This document shows positions 37,939 through 45,857 of a stretch of 45,857 nt of DNA, one piece after another (positions within the stretch are counted from its first letter, which is position 1; each line of letters begins with the position of its first letter). This DNA comes from a virus. The translations under genes were made by a program, and so were the position numbers. The notes beneath the pieces are model-generated. The model was not told the origin of the DNA. It saw nothing but the letters and a program-made list of their open reading frames with translations, and made no database searches. The stretch covers positions 1 through 45,857 of IMG/VR virus record IMGVR_UViG_3300018080_000040, one strand, 5' to 3'.

Positions 37939-40900
37939 TTATGTGAAGGCCCAGGTCCCGATATTCGCGACCGCGACCCAATCGTCGTTCCCCATATATT
38001 CCAGCTCCAGGATGCTCCACTGTGTGCTCGATTTTACATCGCCGGTTCCGGTCGTCGTGCTGTTCCCGTTGCTGTGAATTGTTTGAGCCGTCACGCAGTT
38101 GATCTTGATCTCCTGGGCGGCCGCCACGATGAACCGGGCCCGGAAGCCGATGCTCACCTGTTCACTGGCCGGGTCCGGAAGATCGAAGCCGATCCCGCCG
38201 ACGGCGCCGGTGTTATCATACTGCCGGCCACCTTTGATCGCGTTCGCCGCTCCAGCGGTCACGGTTTGCGGGAAGTACGGATCGTTCACGGTATCCTGGC
38301 CCGAGTCTGTCGCCCAGGTCCCGACCGGTGTGTGGATCACTCTGGTCTTTTTCGCGCTGCTGCTGTTCGTCAGGGTCCCGGATATTTCACAGCCGCTGAA
38401 TATCGTATCCTCGGCATCCGTCACGATGGCGTTCGTGATCCGGCAAGCGCTGAACATGGTGTGCTGACTCGTGGCTCCGGTTCCGACATTCAAAGAGATC
38501 ATATAGCACGATGAAAACATCGCCTGATCAGCGCCTTCGATGTCGAGATCATTGAAGAAGCAGGAGCTCCACTGGGTCAGACTGCAGGCATCCTCAATGG
38601 CCACGGTCCCGCCGAAGTGGCAGCCCGTAAATTTCGAGTTATTACACTGCCAGTCCAGGTCCATATTGTTCACGGTGCAGCCTTCCATCTCGAGCCGGCT
38701 GTGACCATCGAACAGGACATCGAATTGGCTGGCCGTGATCTTCGCGTTGCCTCCGCCGTCCCATGAGTAGACGCCGCTCGTATTTTCGGTCACGATATTC
38801 GTGAAGATATTATCGTCTCCCTCGTTCAGGATCGCCCGGTTCGTGGAGTTGTTCAGATGGGCCCCGATCACGCTGTTGTGCTCAGCTCCGGACTCAAAAT
38901 AAAAGGGCTGGTATATCGTGTCCGTGTCAATACTCTCGAACCGGTTGTAATCATTCCGGACCCAGAAGAGGCCGGCCGTCGCAAGCTCGGCGACAATATT
39001 CCGATAGGTATCATGCTGCCCTTCGACTCGCCAGAGCCTGGCGGTGACATTCGTCCCGTCGATATACCAGTCCTCGAACAGGTTCCACTTCACGGTCCCG
39101 CCCAGGTCACGGACATATACGACCTCCGAGGAGCTGGCGCTGAGCCCGTCGATCCGGAAGCCTCGGAAAGTATTCCGAAGCGAGTCAGCTGCTACGCTGA
39201 CCAGGTAGTCGCTGCTCGACTGGCCGCCGGTGATATTAAAGCGTTCATATAGCGAGTCGTCACCCTCCACATGGAGCGCCTCCCGCGAGTTCGTATTGTT
39301 CACGATGTCGATGTCGATCCACTTGTTCCGGTTCCCGTAGTCTCTGATCCCTGAGTGCTGAGCGACTCCGCCGAAGGAGAAGATCAGACGCTCGAAGTGG
39401 CAATCATCAGAAGAGGCGTCCAGGTCGATCTTGAACTCATCAGTGACCGGAGTGAAGAGGAACTTCAGCCCCTCCATGTGTACCTCGTCCTTGTTTGCCA
39501 GGAGGACCTGGAAGTCCCCCATCGTGATCTCGATATTATCGTTCACTCCGCCCATGCCGAGGATCGACTGACCGGTCGCCGGCACGATGTCCGCGATCTC
39601 AGTGAAGTCCTCAGCGACGCCAATGATCCCCGGGCCCGCGAGCGCGGTGATCGCCTGGCTGACTGTCGGATAATCAAAAGGCACGACCAGGTCATAACTT
39701 GAATCCCCGCCTTTGAGCGCGAAGGATACCGGCTCCGATCCGGACACGAGCGTCTTGAGGAAAACGCTGGCGCGATCGTAGAACACCGTCACCTTGCCGT
39801 TCGGATCAGTCGGCGATCCTGGAGGCGTTGCATTGTTCCAAATACCATTGACTCCGGTGTCCACGATCCGGGAGTGCTTGACATCCACATAAACAGACGG
39901 CGCGTTGCTGTCCCGATGGACGAGCGGCCCGTCGATGTCGCTGGCGATCACATGAAGATCGACCAGCTGGAGATCAGTGTGTGCCACATTCGAGCTGAAG
40001 CCGACCAGGTAACACGCGGCGGATGCTGTTCCGAATGCCGTATTATCCCAGTCGCACTTCTCCATGAAAACACGACACCGGCCAGGAAAGGCCTGAGCGA
40101 CGAAGCTATAGCCGCCGGTCCTGGTCAGCGTGTCGAATGTGCAGCTCTCGAAGTGGACCTCGAGCGTCGTATTCGGCTCTCCACCTGGGCCGCCGTTCGA
40201 GTAGAATGAGCGGCCGGTTGTCCCGGTCATTTGAAGGTTGACATTGATCACGCGAACGATATGACCGTCCTCGTCCCAGGTGATTTGGAAGCCGTTCCCA
40301 TGCTCCCAGGTGAACTGGCTGCCGGTCGCGCAAATAAAATCGACATCTTTGTTAAGCGCACCAGTCGGATCGTGTGATCCAGTCGTCGCGATGTTCGCCG
40401 TGATGGTGATCACACCTTTGACATAGGCGCTGGCCTGGAGAGCATCGATCGCGGTCTTGAACTCTGCGGCCGTGGCCACTGACCAGAAGCCGACAGAGCC
40501 GCCTCCGTTCGCCATGCTTGTCCAGACAGCAGCGCCACCTGAAGGATCAGAACAGAAAAATATCTCCGGTGTCGCGGTGTTGATCCAGAAGTCTCCGATC
40601 CGGAAGCCATCATTCACATCGTCGTTTACAGTGGGATCGACGGCGGCATAATGTACGCGCGCATTGTATTTCGTGAAGGTCCCGGAGTCCGTGATCGAAA
40701 TCCCCATATTATTCCCGATGATCGTCCGCGCAGCTGTCGCTCCGATTGTGAGCGGCGTGGCTGATCCGTCGTTCTGATCTATGACACAATCATCGCCTTC
40801 GATATTCACGCCGACATCGAGACCGCAGCGCGTTATCACCCAGCGGTTATCATTGAGATTTGTGTCGATGTCCCAGGTGCCCCCGATGTCCTGGAAGTGA

Positions 40901-42336
40901 ACACCATCCACTCGGACATTATTCGATCCGAGTCCCTGGATGCCGGTACCGCAGTTGCTGATCACACCGTCAGAGATGTTTATCCCGATCTTGCCGACCG
41001 TTACCTGGATGCCAAAGCCATCAGTCCCGGAGCCGGTCGCGGTGTTCGCGATTTTGAAGTGAGAGAAAACACAATAATGACCGTTAAGGAAAGCGCCGAG
41101 CACTCCCTCGCCATTGATGCATTCGATGTTCGTGATGAGGTTATTAATTCCGGCGTTTTCAATTCCGGAGATTGCACTCGATCCCATGTCCAGGTTCACA
41201 TTGACGAGCTTGCAATCATTCCCGATTATCTTCAGCAGTCGCTGAGCTGGATCACCGGAGGAAGGTGCTGAAATATAGAGCCCGCTGACGACATTATTCT
41301 CGCCGCCCAGGTACATGATGTCGTCGCTGAAACCGTTGCCTCCTTGTATCCGCACATTATTCACATCACACCCGGAGCCGAGCATATCGAACGGCCGCAG
41401 CGTCAGACCATCGGCGAGGATGTCCAAGTTCACGAAGCGAGTCCAAGCGACGCCACCATCGACATCGATGCCCTGGTGAGCTGAGCCTCCGGTAAAATCG
41501 AAGGTACAGTCACGGATCAGTCCGTTGCTGCCGTCAATGTCCACCTTCACCTCGTTCGCGACAGGTGTGAAATCGAACACGATCCCCTCGATCCGGTAGT
41601 CGTTATTCGGAAGGATCAGCTGGTAGTCGCCCATCAGGACCGTGACACTCGGATCGTCTCCGGGCCCAGGCGTTCCGTCGTTATGATACCCGCCCATCGC
41701 GATTATGCTCTGGCCTTCTTTGACCGTGATGTCTCCGACCTCTGTCAGCGCGTTCTGTTTCACGCCGATGATCGTCCCGGGGTTTTCACCGGTGCATGCC
41801 TGGGAGATCGTCGGGTAGTCGTCGCCGGCATCCGGGCCCACGGTAACATGAGCGATCCCGCCGCCGACAGCCAGCAGCTCGACCTCGCTCGTGATCTGGA
41901 TGTGGAAGGTCTCCGTGTCCTGATCAGCGCGGCCCAGGCGGATGATGTTTCCGCTCGTCGGCCGTGTCGTAGTCCATGCGCCCGGCGTAGTAGGATCGAG
42001 CCAATAATGGGTATTAACTGCGAGGCCCCAGCCGGTTTTTTTCCAGTTTCCTTCCTTGAGGAATTTCCCCTCCAGGCCGGCGCCGGTGTCCTCGGTCAGC
42101 ATGAACACGATCCGGCACTTGTCATTATCCGAGGCATCGGCATAGATGGCCTTCCCTGTATTGTCGAAGGTGTACCACTGCCCCTCGACTCCGCCGTGCC
42201 CGGTCTGTATCTCAGCAGTGACCCATCCGCTGCCTCGGTCCCAGATCTCCTGGTTCAGGTTGTAATCCTCCTGGGGGTTATTGCCTGTTCCCTCCGGAAG
42301 GTTTGCCTGTGCTTGTTCGGTGTAATTGTCAGCCAT
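37939..42336 (-). CDS. giant tail fibre with duplicated beta-helix
   Basis: A 1465-residue protein. Residues 1-155 form an N-terminal domain (tail attachment). Residues 163-305 start a beta-helix with VGPDAGDDYPTISQA and GQSIIAMGG, and residues 883-1012 repeat this unit (VPFDYPTVSQA, GQSILGMGG, then TPVTDEFKIDLD against TPVANEVKVDID), so the gene arose by internal duplication. Between them lies a linker with GDFWINTATPEIFFCSD near 581-597 and another beta-helix. The end, ELEYMGNDDWVAVANIGTW, is the usual phage fibre C-terminal module. Likely the main host-contact protein along with the following fibre gene. Confidence 0.85.
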   Translation of the reverse strand: MADNYTEQAQANLPEGTGNNPQEDYNLNQEIWDRGSGWVTAEIQTGHGGVEGQWYTFDNTGKAIYADASDNDKCRIVFMLTEDTGAGLEGKFLKEGNWKKTGWGLAVNTHYWLDPTTPGAWTTTRPTSGNIIRLGRADQDTETFHIQITSEVELLAVGGGIAHVTVGPDAGDDYPTISQACTGENPGTIIGVKQNALTEVGDITVKEGQSIIAMGGYHNDGTPGPGDDPSVTVLMGDYQLILPNNDYRIEGIVFDFTPVANEVKVDIDGSNGLIRDCTFDFTGGSAHQGIDVDGGVAWTRFVNLDILADGLTLRPFDMLGSGCDVNNVRIQGGNGFSDDIMYLGGENNVVSGLYISAPSSGDPAQRLLKIIGNDCKLVNVNLDMGSSAISGIENAGINNLITNIECINGEGVLGAFLNGHYCVFSHFKIANTATGSGTDGFGIQVTVGKIGINISDGVISNCGTGIQGLGSNNVRVDGVHFQDIGGTWDIDTNLNDNRWVITRCGLDVGVNIEGDDCVIDQNDGSATPLTIGATAARTIIGNNMGISITDSGTFTKYNARVHYAAVDPTVNDDVNDGFRIGDFWINTATPEIFFCSDPSGGAAVWTSMANGGGSVGFWSVATAAEFKTAIDALQASAYVKGVITITANIATTGSHDPTGALNKDVDFICATGSQFTWEHGNGFQITWDEDGHIVRVINVNLQMTGTTGRSFYSNGGPGGEPNTTLEVHFESCTFDTLTRTGGYSFVAQAFPGRCRVFMEKCDWDNTAFGTASAACYLVGFSSNVAHTDLQLVDLHVIASDIDGPLVHRDSNAPSVYVDVKHSRIVDTGVNGIWNNATPPGSPTDPNGKVTVFYDRASVFLKTLVSGSEPVSFALKGGDSSYDLVVPFDYPTVSQAITALAGPGIIGVAEDFTEIADIVPATGQSILGMGGVNDNIEITMGDFQVLLANKDEVHMEGLKFLFTPVTDEFKIDLDASSDDCHFERLIFSFGGVAQHSGIRDYGNRNKWIDIDIVNNTNSREALHVEGDDSLYERFNITGGQSSSDYLVSVAADSLRNTFRGFRIDGLSASSSEVVYVRDLGGTVKWNLFEDWYIDGTNVTARLWRVEGQHDTYRNIVAELATAGLFWVRNDYNRFESIDTDTIYQPFYFESGAEHNSVIGAHLNNSTNRAILNEGDDNIFTNIVTENTSGVYSWDGGGNAKITASQFDVLFDGHSRLEMEGCTVNNMDLDWQCNNSKFTGCHFGGTVAIEDACSLTQWSSCFFNDLDIEGADQAMFSSCYMISLNVGTGATSQHTMFSACRITNAIVTDAEDTIFSGCEISGTLTNSSSAKKTRVIHTPVGTWATDSGQDTVNDPYFPQTVTAGAANAIKGGRQYDNTGAVGGIGFDLPDPASEQVSIGFRARFIVAAAQEIKINCVTAQTIHSNGNSTTTGTGDVKSSTQWSILELEYMGNDDWVAVANIGTWAFT

Positions 42337-42337
42337 A

Positions 42338-45300
42338 TTATACCCTTATTACTCTCTGTTTTCTGATGTCAAAAACGCCGCGACCCGGGCCCCGACCTGT
42401 TACGACCGGGCGAATCCCCAGCCAGAAATCATTTGACGCGACTCCTCCGAAGTCTGCGGCGTTTATCGCATCCGTGTATGTATAATTATCGACGAGTCCG
42501 ATCCCGAGATGTTCAGCCTGGACGGTCACACCGTCGGACTGGTACACGATCACATCATAGTCGTCGACATCTCCAGGCTGCCAGCCATGCCACTCCCAGG
42601 CGTCCAGGGTTGCCTTCCCCATTCCGTCGTTCCTGTTTGTGTATTCCCAGACGACTTCGACATCGAGGTCCGTGGTCTTAGTCCGCCGGCCGAGACCGCC
42701 GCGCACGCTGTCATTGATCTCGAGCCGATCCGTGTGCGTGGCCTTCCTGGTGTAACCTTGAATTTCATACTCAAAATAATCGACCTGATCCAGGGAGAGG
42801 GTCTCGCCTCGAACATTCCCCGGGACAAGTTTCATGTAGACCTTCTTCCCGACCATCATGGAGTTCAGGCCTTCCTCTTCTCCGATGGTGTCGTATGACA
42901 TCCCGACATGCAGCACCAGGACGCCGTCAGCTGGATCGTGATCTTTGCCGAGCGTGTAATCTTTCCCGCGCACGCAGTTCTTGAGCACTAAATCAGATCC
43001 GGATACCTCACTCTCGCGATAGGTCATGAATTCCAGCTCATTCAGTCCCAGGTTATCCGTCAGCGTTCCGATCAAGCAGTAGCTCAGATTGTTCCGCTGG
43101 TTCGTCCTGGTATATGTGACGAAGGTGCTCCCCTCGTATCGATCGGTATTGACGACGATCGTCCGATCATTGTCGTCGATCAGGTTGACCAGGTCCCCGA
43201 CATTCGCGAACTGACTCATCCGGCCGATGAATACGAAATCATCCGGAGCGTCCAGGCTGATATACATGTCACACCATGCGGTGTCGGAGTTCTGCCGGAT
43301 CGCAGTGATGCCGATCCGATAAGTATCATTATTGTATCGCGCATCCTCTTCCCAGATGATCGGCTGCACTTCAAGCGGCGGCCCGACACTGACATCGTCC
43401 GCCAGGCTCGGCTCGTATGCGATCTCCTCGAAGCTCGTGAGATAATCGTCGTCCATCTGGAAGGTGAGCTTCACGGCCGCGCCAGTGTCCAGGGCCGGGT
43501 CGTCGATCGAGAAAATCCGGACGCGCCGGTTGACCAGGTCCTCCTCCGGTATGTTCAGCGTGATCACATCCCCGATCTGAAGCCAGAGCCAGCGGCCGTT
43601 CAGGAGTATCTCGTGCATCTGATTCTGGAAGCGGCCGATCTTCCAACCCTTCCAGGCCAGCTTCGCGATCACTGCCGGATTGCTGAACATCTGGTACTGG
43701 AGGTCCTCCTCCACTGCCTCCGCATCCTGATCGATCGCGAGCATATCGTTCAGCTGCCAGGTGGCGTCCTGCTTGTAGCCATTGAGCCGGTTGATATAGC
43801 TCACATTGAACCAGTTCGGACAGAGGCCGATATCTTTGTTCGTGGTCTGGATGATCGCCATGTCCGGAGCGCCGCCGTTCTGGATCGCGGCGACATCCGC
43901 GAGGGTCACAGTCGCGACCGGCACATCATCCTCGCTCGGCATGTAAAAGGAAAATTTCCCGGTGTTATCACGGAACACCTGGCCCTGAAGATGGCCGAGC
44001 ACATCACGGACTACCGCGCCGACATTTTTCTTCGCGATCAGCGAGAACGACATCCCGATCCGGTTATCGAACGCACGCTTGCCGACCAGCTCGAGCGCGT
44101 CCGTATTGACTCGAGTGATGTCGAAGCCCCGGGCCTGCTGAAAAAGGTCGTATATAATATTCGCCGGGTTCGCGTCCACTATCAGCTGGAGAGTCGCAGA
44201 GTCTCCGCTAAAGTAATTTTTTCCACTGATCAGGATCGTCCCGTCCGGACCTTCTTCCAGGGAGATGTTTGTCATCTGTCCTTCACGGAATGGCGACTCA
44301 TCTCCGTCCCACCAGTCGGCATTGAGCTCAAGATAGTCGACAGCACTCGTTTCGAAGAGAGCAGTGAGCCGGTCGTATGTCACGAAGCTCAGCCAGTCCC
44401 GATATGGAGAGGTCCCGACAGTCGGAACGCCGAAAGCGACAGCGATCACATGCGGGCCTCCATAGAGGGCTTCGATCCGCATGCTATTCCCCCAGCCATT
44501 GAACGCGCTGGTCTTATAGTCTTTCATCACTCCATTGAAGTCGAAGATCGTGAGGATGTTGTTCGGGTTCATCCAGAAACAAAAATCCTCATTGATCGTC
44601 CAGGCATCCGGCGAAGCCATCGAGCCATGTGCGAGCGTTACATCATACCGTGCGACGGAGACGAACGGGTTCCCGACCGCGAGCTTCTGAATCCAATACG
44701 GTGAAGTCCCGCCGCGATAGGCGAGCATGATGTACTGGCTGTTACTGTCGGCAAAAAGGTCATTGATGAATTCATCATCGACAAGTCGGCGCTTCGTCGT
44801 GTTCGGCCGAACGACAGAAGGGTCATCGATCCGGACCTCCGTGATCCCCTTCGCGAATCGATAGACATCGATCGCCTGCTTCGTGGTTCCGGTATGGATC
44901 ACGAAAAAATTCAGGTATGTCGTGCCGTTCAGGTATGAGATGCACATGTCCCACTCTTGCTGGGCCCCGGGACCGTTGTCCGTGATGTTCAGCGCTGAGA
45001 TGTCGATGGTCCGCTTCAGCTGCCAGTCGTTATCGAACACCTTGACCTCTTGATGATTCGCGACGATCGTCTCGTCGTATTTATCCTTCTTTATGACACC
45101 GCCGTAATCGTTTTCATTGACCCGGTTGTAAACATACGGACTGACCTCTTCCATTGTAGTCGTCCAGGGGAAGCGATGAGTCTCATGGCTGATCGTCGGG
45201 AAGCTGTTGTTATCCTTGCCGAGATAAAAATTATTGTAAAAGGTATAGGCCAGATTTTTCAGCGGGACGACATTGTCCGCGAGGGCATCCCAGTCCGGGT

Positions 45301-45745
45301 CGATAGTCTGCTCCGGAGTTCCCCGGTGAACTGTTACCGCCGCGCTATTTTCATGGACGAAGATATTGTCATTTTTCCACATTCGAGTGACATCGACGAT
45401 GCCCTTGCAGATACCGATCGCGGCGTCCGTCCAATACTTGTACCCGGTCGTCACTTCGCCGCCGGTGCCTTTGCCTCCGGACTTCACGGCCTTCGATCGG
45501 AGGGTCCCCTTGAACATGAAGTTCCCCTTCGATTTCGCGACGCCGTAAGTCAGCGGGACCGGCACGCGCTCGGAAGATGTGTTGAGATTGAGCTCGCTGT
45601 ACGGGTCCGGCGGTTCCGGAGCTTCCGGAGGGAAGAGGACCGTCCCGAGGACGCCCCCGATGATATACCCAGGAGCTCCGAACGCAGCCCCCAGGCCGAG
45701 GGTCAGACCGGTTTTTGCGAGTGCTTTTCCTGTCGGCGTACTCAT
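42338..45745 (-). CDS. tail tip / receptor-side hub protein (J-like)
   Basis: An 1135-residue protein. It starts with a hydrophobic hairpin (GLTLGLGAAFGAPGYIIGGV) and PEPPDPYSELNLNTSSERVPVPLTYG, which is the opening of many 'putative phage tail protein' hub genes of the DUF2163-NlpC-tip block. A beta-propeller-like region (about 150-500) with many W/Y strands follows, then a phage-tail_3-like central region (about 535-700: ANIIYDLFQQARGFDITRVN and on), and fibronectin-like C-terminal strands. It would close the tail and hold the fibres. The start codon lies at the contig junction and overlaps the peptidase stop. Confidence 0.88.
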   Translation of the reverse strand: MSTPTGKALAKTGLTLGLGAAFGAPGYIIGGVLGTVLFPPEAPEPPDPYSELNLNTSSERVPVPLTYGVAKSKGNFMFKGTLRSKAVKSGGKGTGGEVTTGYKYWTDAAIGICKGIVDVTRMWKNDNIFVHENSAAVTVHRGTPEQTIDPDWDALADNVVPLKNLAYTFYNNFYLGKDNNSFPTISHETHRFPWTTTMEEVSPYVYNRVNENDYGGVIKKDKYDETIVANHQEVKVFDNDWQLKRTIDISALNITDNGPGAQQEWDMCISYLNGTTYLNFFVIHTGTTKQAIDVYRFAKGITEVRIDDPSVVRPNTTKRRLVDDEFINDLFADSNSQYIMLAYRGGTSPYWIQKLAVGNPFVSVARYDVTLAHGSMASPDAWTINEDFCFWMNPNNILTIFDFNGVMKDYKTSAFNGWGNSMRIEALYGGPHVIAVAFGVPTVGTSPYRDWLSFVTYDRLTALFETSAVDYLELNADWWDGDESPFREGQMTNISLEEGPDGTILISGKNYFSGDSATLQLIVDANPANIIYDLFQQARGFDITRVNTDALELVGKRAFDNRIGMSFSLIAKKNVGAVVRDVLGHLQGQVFRDNTGKFSFYMPSEDDVPVATVTLADVAAIQNGGAPDMAIIQTTNKDIGLCPNWFNVSYINRLNGYKQDATWQLNDMLAIDQDAEAVEEDLQYQMFSNPAVIAKLAWKGWKIGRFQNQMHEILLNGRWLWLQIGDVITLNIPEEDLVNRRVRIFSIDDPALDTGAAVKLTFQMDDDYLTSFEEIAYEPSLADDVSVGPPLEVQPIIWEEDARYNNDTYRIGITAIRQNSDTAWCDMYISLDAPDDFVFIGRMSQFANVGDLVNLIDDNDRTIVVNTDRYEGSTFVTYTRTNQRNNLSYCLIGTLTDNLGLNELEFMTYRESEVSGSDLVLKNCVRGKDYTLGKDHDPADGVLVLHVGMSYDTIGEEEGLNSMMVGKKVYMKLVPGNVRGETLSLDQVDYFEYEIQGYTRKATHTDRLEINDSVRGGLGRRTKTTDLDVEVVWEYTNRNDGMGKATLDAWEWHGWQPGDVDDYDVIVYQSDGVTVQAEHLGIGLVDNYTYTDAINAADFGGVASNDFWLGIRPVVTGRGPGRGVFDIRKQRVIRV

Positions 45746-45857
45746 TTCTTGCTAAACTCCCCCATTTTGCCCTGTTCTGAGCCCGTATTGCCCTCGCCTG
45801 AGCCGTTTCTCTGATCCTGCGGCCATTCGGACCCGTTAGAAGTTAGGGCCTTACAGA
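45735..45857. repeat. terminal direct repeat (contig closure), right copy
   Basis: Second copy of the 123-base end overlap. It holds the first codons of the tail tip gene and the last codons of the NlpC/P60 gene, which are intact only when the circle is closed. The non-redundant genome is therefore about 45,734 bp. Confidence 0.95.

Overview
The window is a complete or near-complete tailed-phage genome of the siphovirus type. Its last 123 bases (45735-45857) repeat bases 1-123 exactly, so the contig closes on itself as a circle or circularly permuted molecule of about 45,734 bp. Every credible gene is on the minus strand and is read from high to low coordinates across the junction. Genes are tightly packed, often with ATGA or TGATG overlaps, and GC content looks moderately high. 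I see no tRNA, integrase, CRISPR array or IS element, and nothing that fixes the host. Strong AGGAGG-type Shine-Dalgarno sites suggest a bacterial host, and a possible two-membrane lysis protein leans Gram-negative.

The genome appears to consist of two operons. Early/replication operon (about 33.5 kb down to 16.6 kb): a PAPS-reductase-like PP-loop protein, small unknown proteins, a Cas4/RecB-like nuclease with Cys pairs, a Sak4-like ATPase, an acidic-tailed ssDNA-binding-like protein, an SF2 helicase, a beta-class adenine methyltransferase, a VRR-NUC nuclease, a MazG-like/deoxyribosyltransferase fusion, a primase-polymerase/helicase, a radical-SAM protein (Gp37/Gp68 family), an ASCH-like protein, a run of small Cys-rich proteins, and a protein with HTH-like segments. 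An AGGCC-rich repeat block with palindromes at 19.17-19.52 kb is the best origin candidate.

Late operon (about 16.6 kb down to 1, then 45.7 kb down to 33.7 kb): small and large terminase, DUF4055 portal, SPP1 gp7/Mu F-like head protein, scaffold, P22-like coat protein, head-tail connectors, tail terminator, tail tube, tail assembly chaperone with a G GGA AAC -1 frameshift site, tape measure, DUF2460, DUF2163, NlpC/P60 peptidase, tail tip protein, two giant beta-helix fibre proteins, and a membrane-protein cluster that is the likely lysis cassette. It ends at a strong terminator at 33635-33676.

The most notable regulatory signal is a shared promoter motif, TTGACA-N14-GTTACC, found just after the late terminator (start of the early operon) and just before small terminase (start of the late operon). 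The early promoter is followed by a leader of about 130 nt with two interlocked long inverted repeats (pseudoknot order) and a third copy of part of one arm covering the Shine-Dalgarno site of the PAPS-reductase-like gene. The small terminase frame has no ATG, GTG or TTG at its 5' end and seems to start at ACG.
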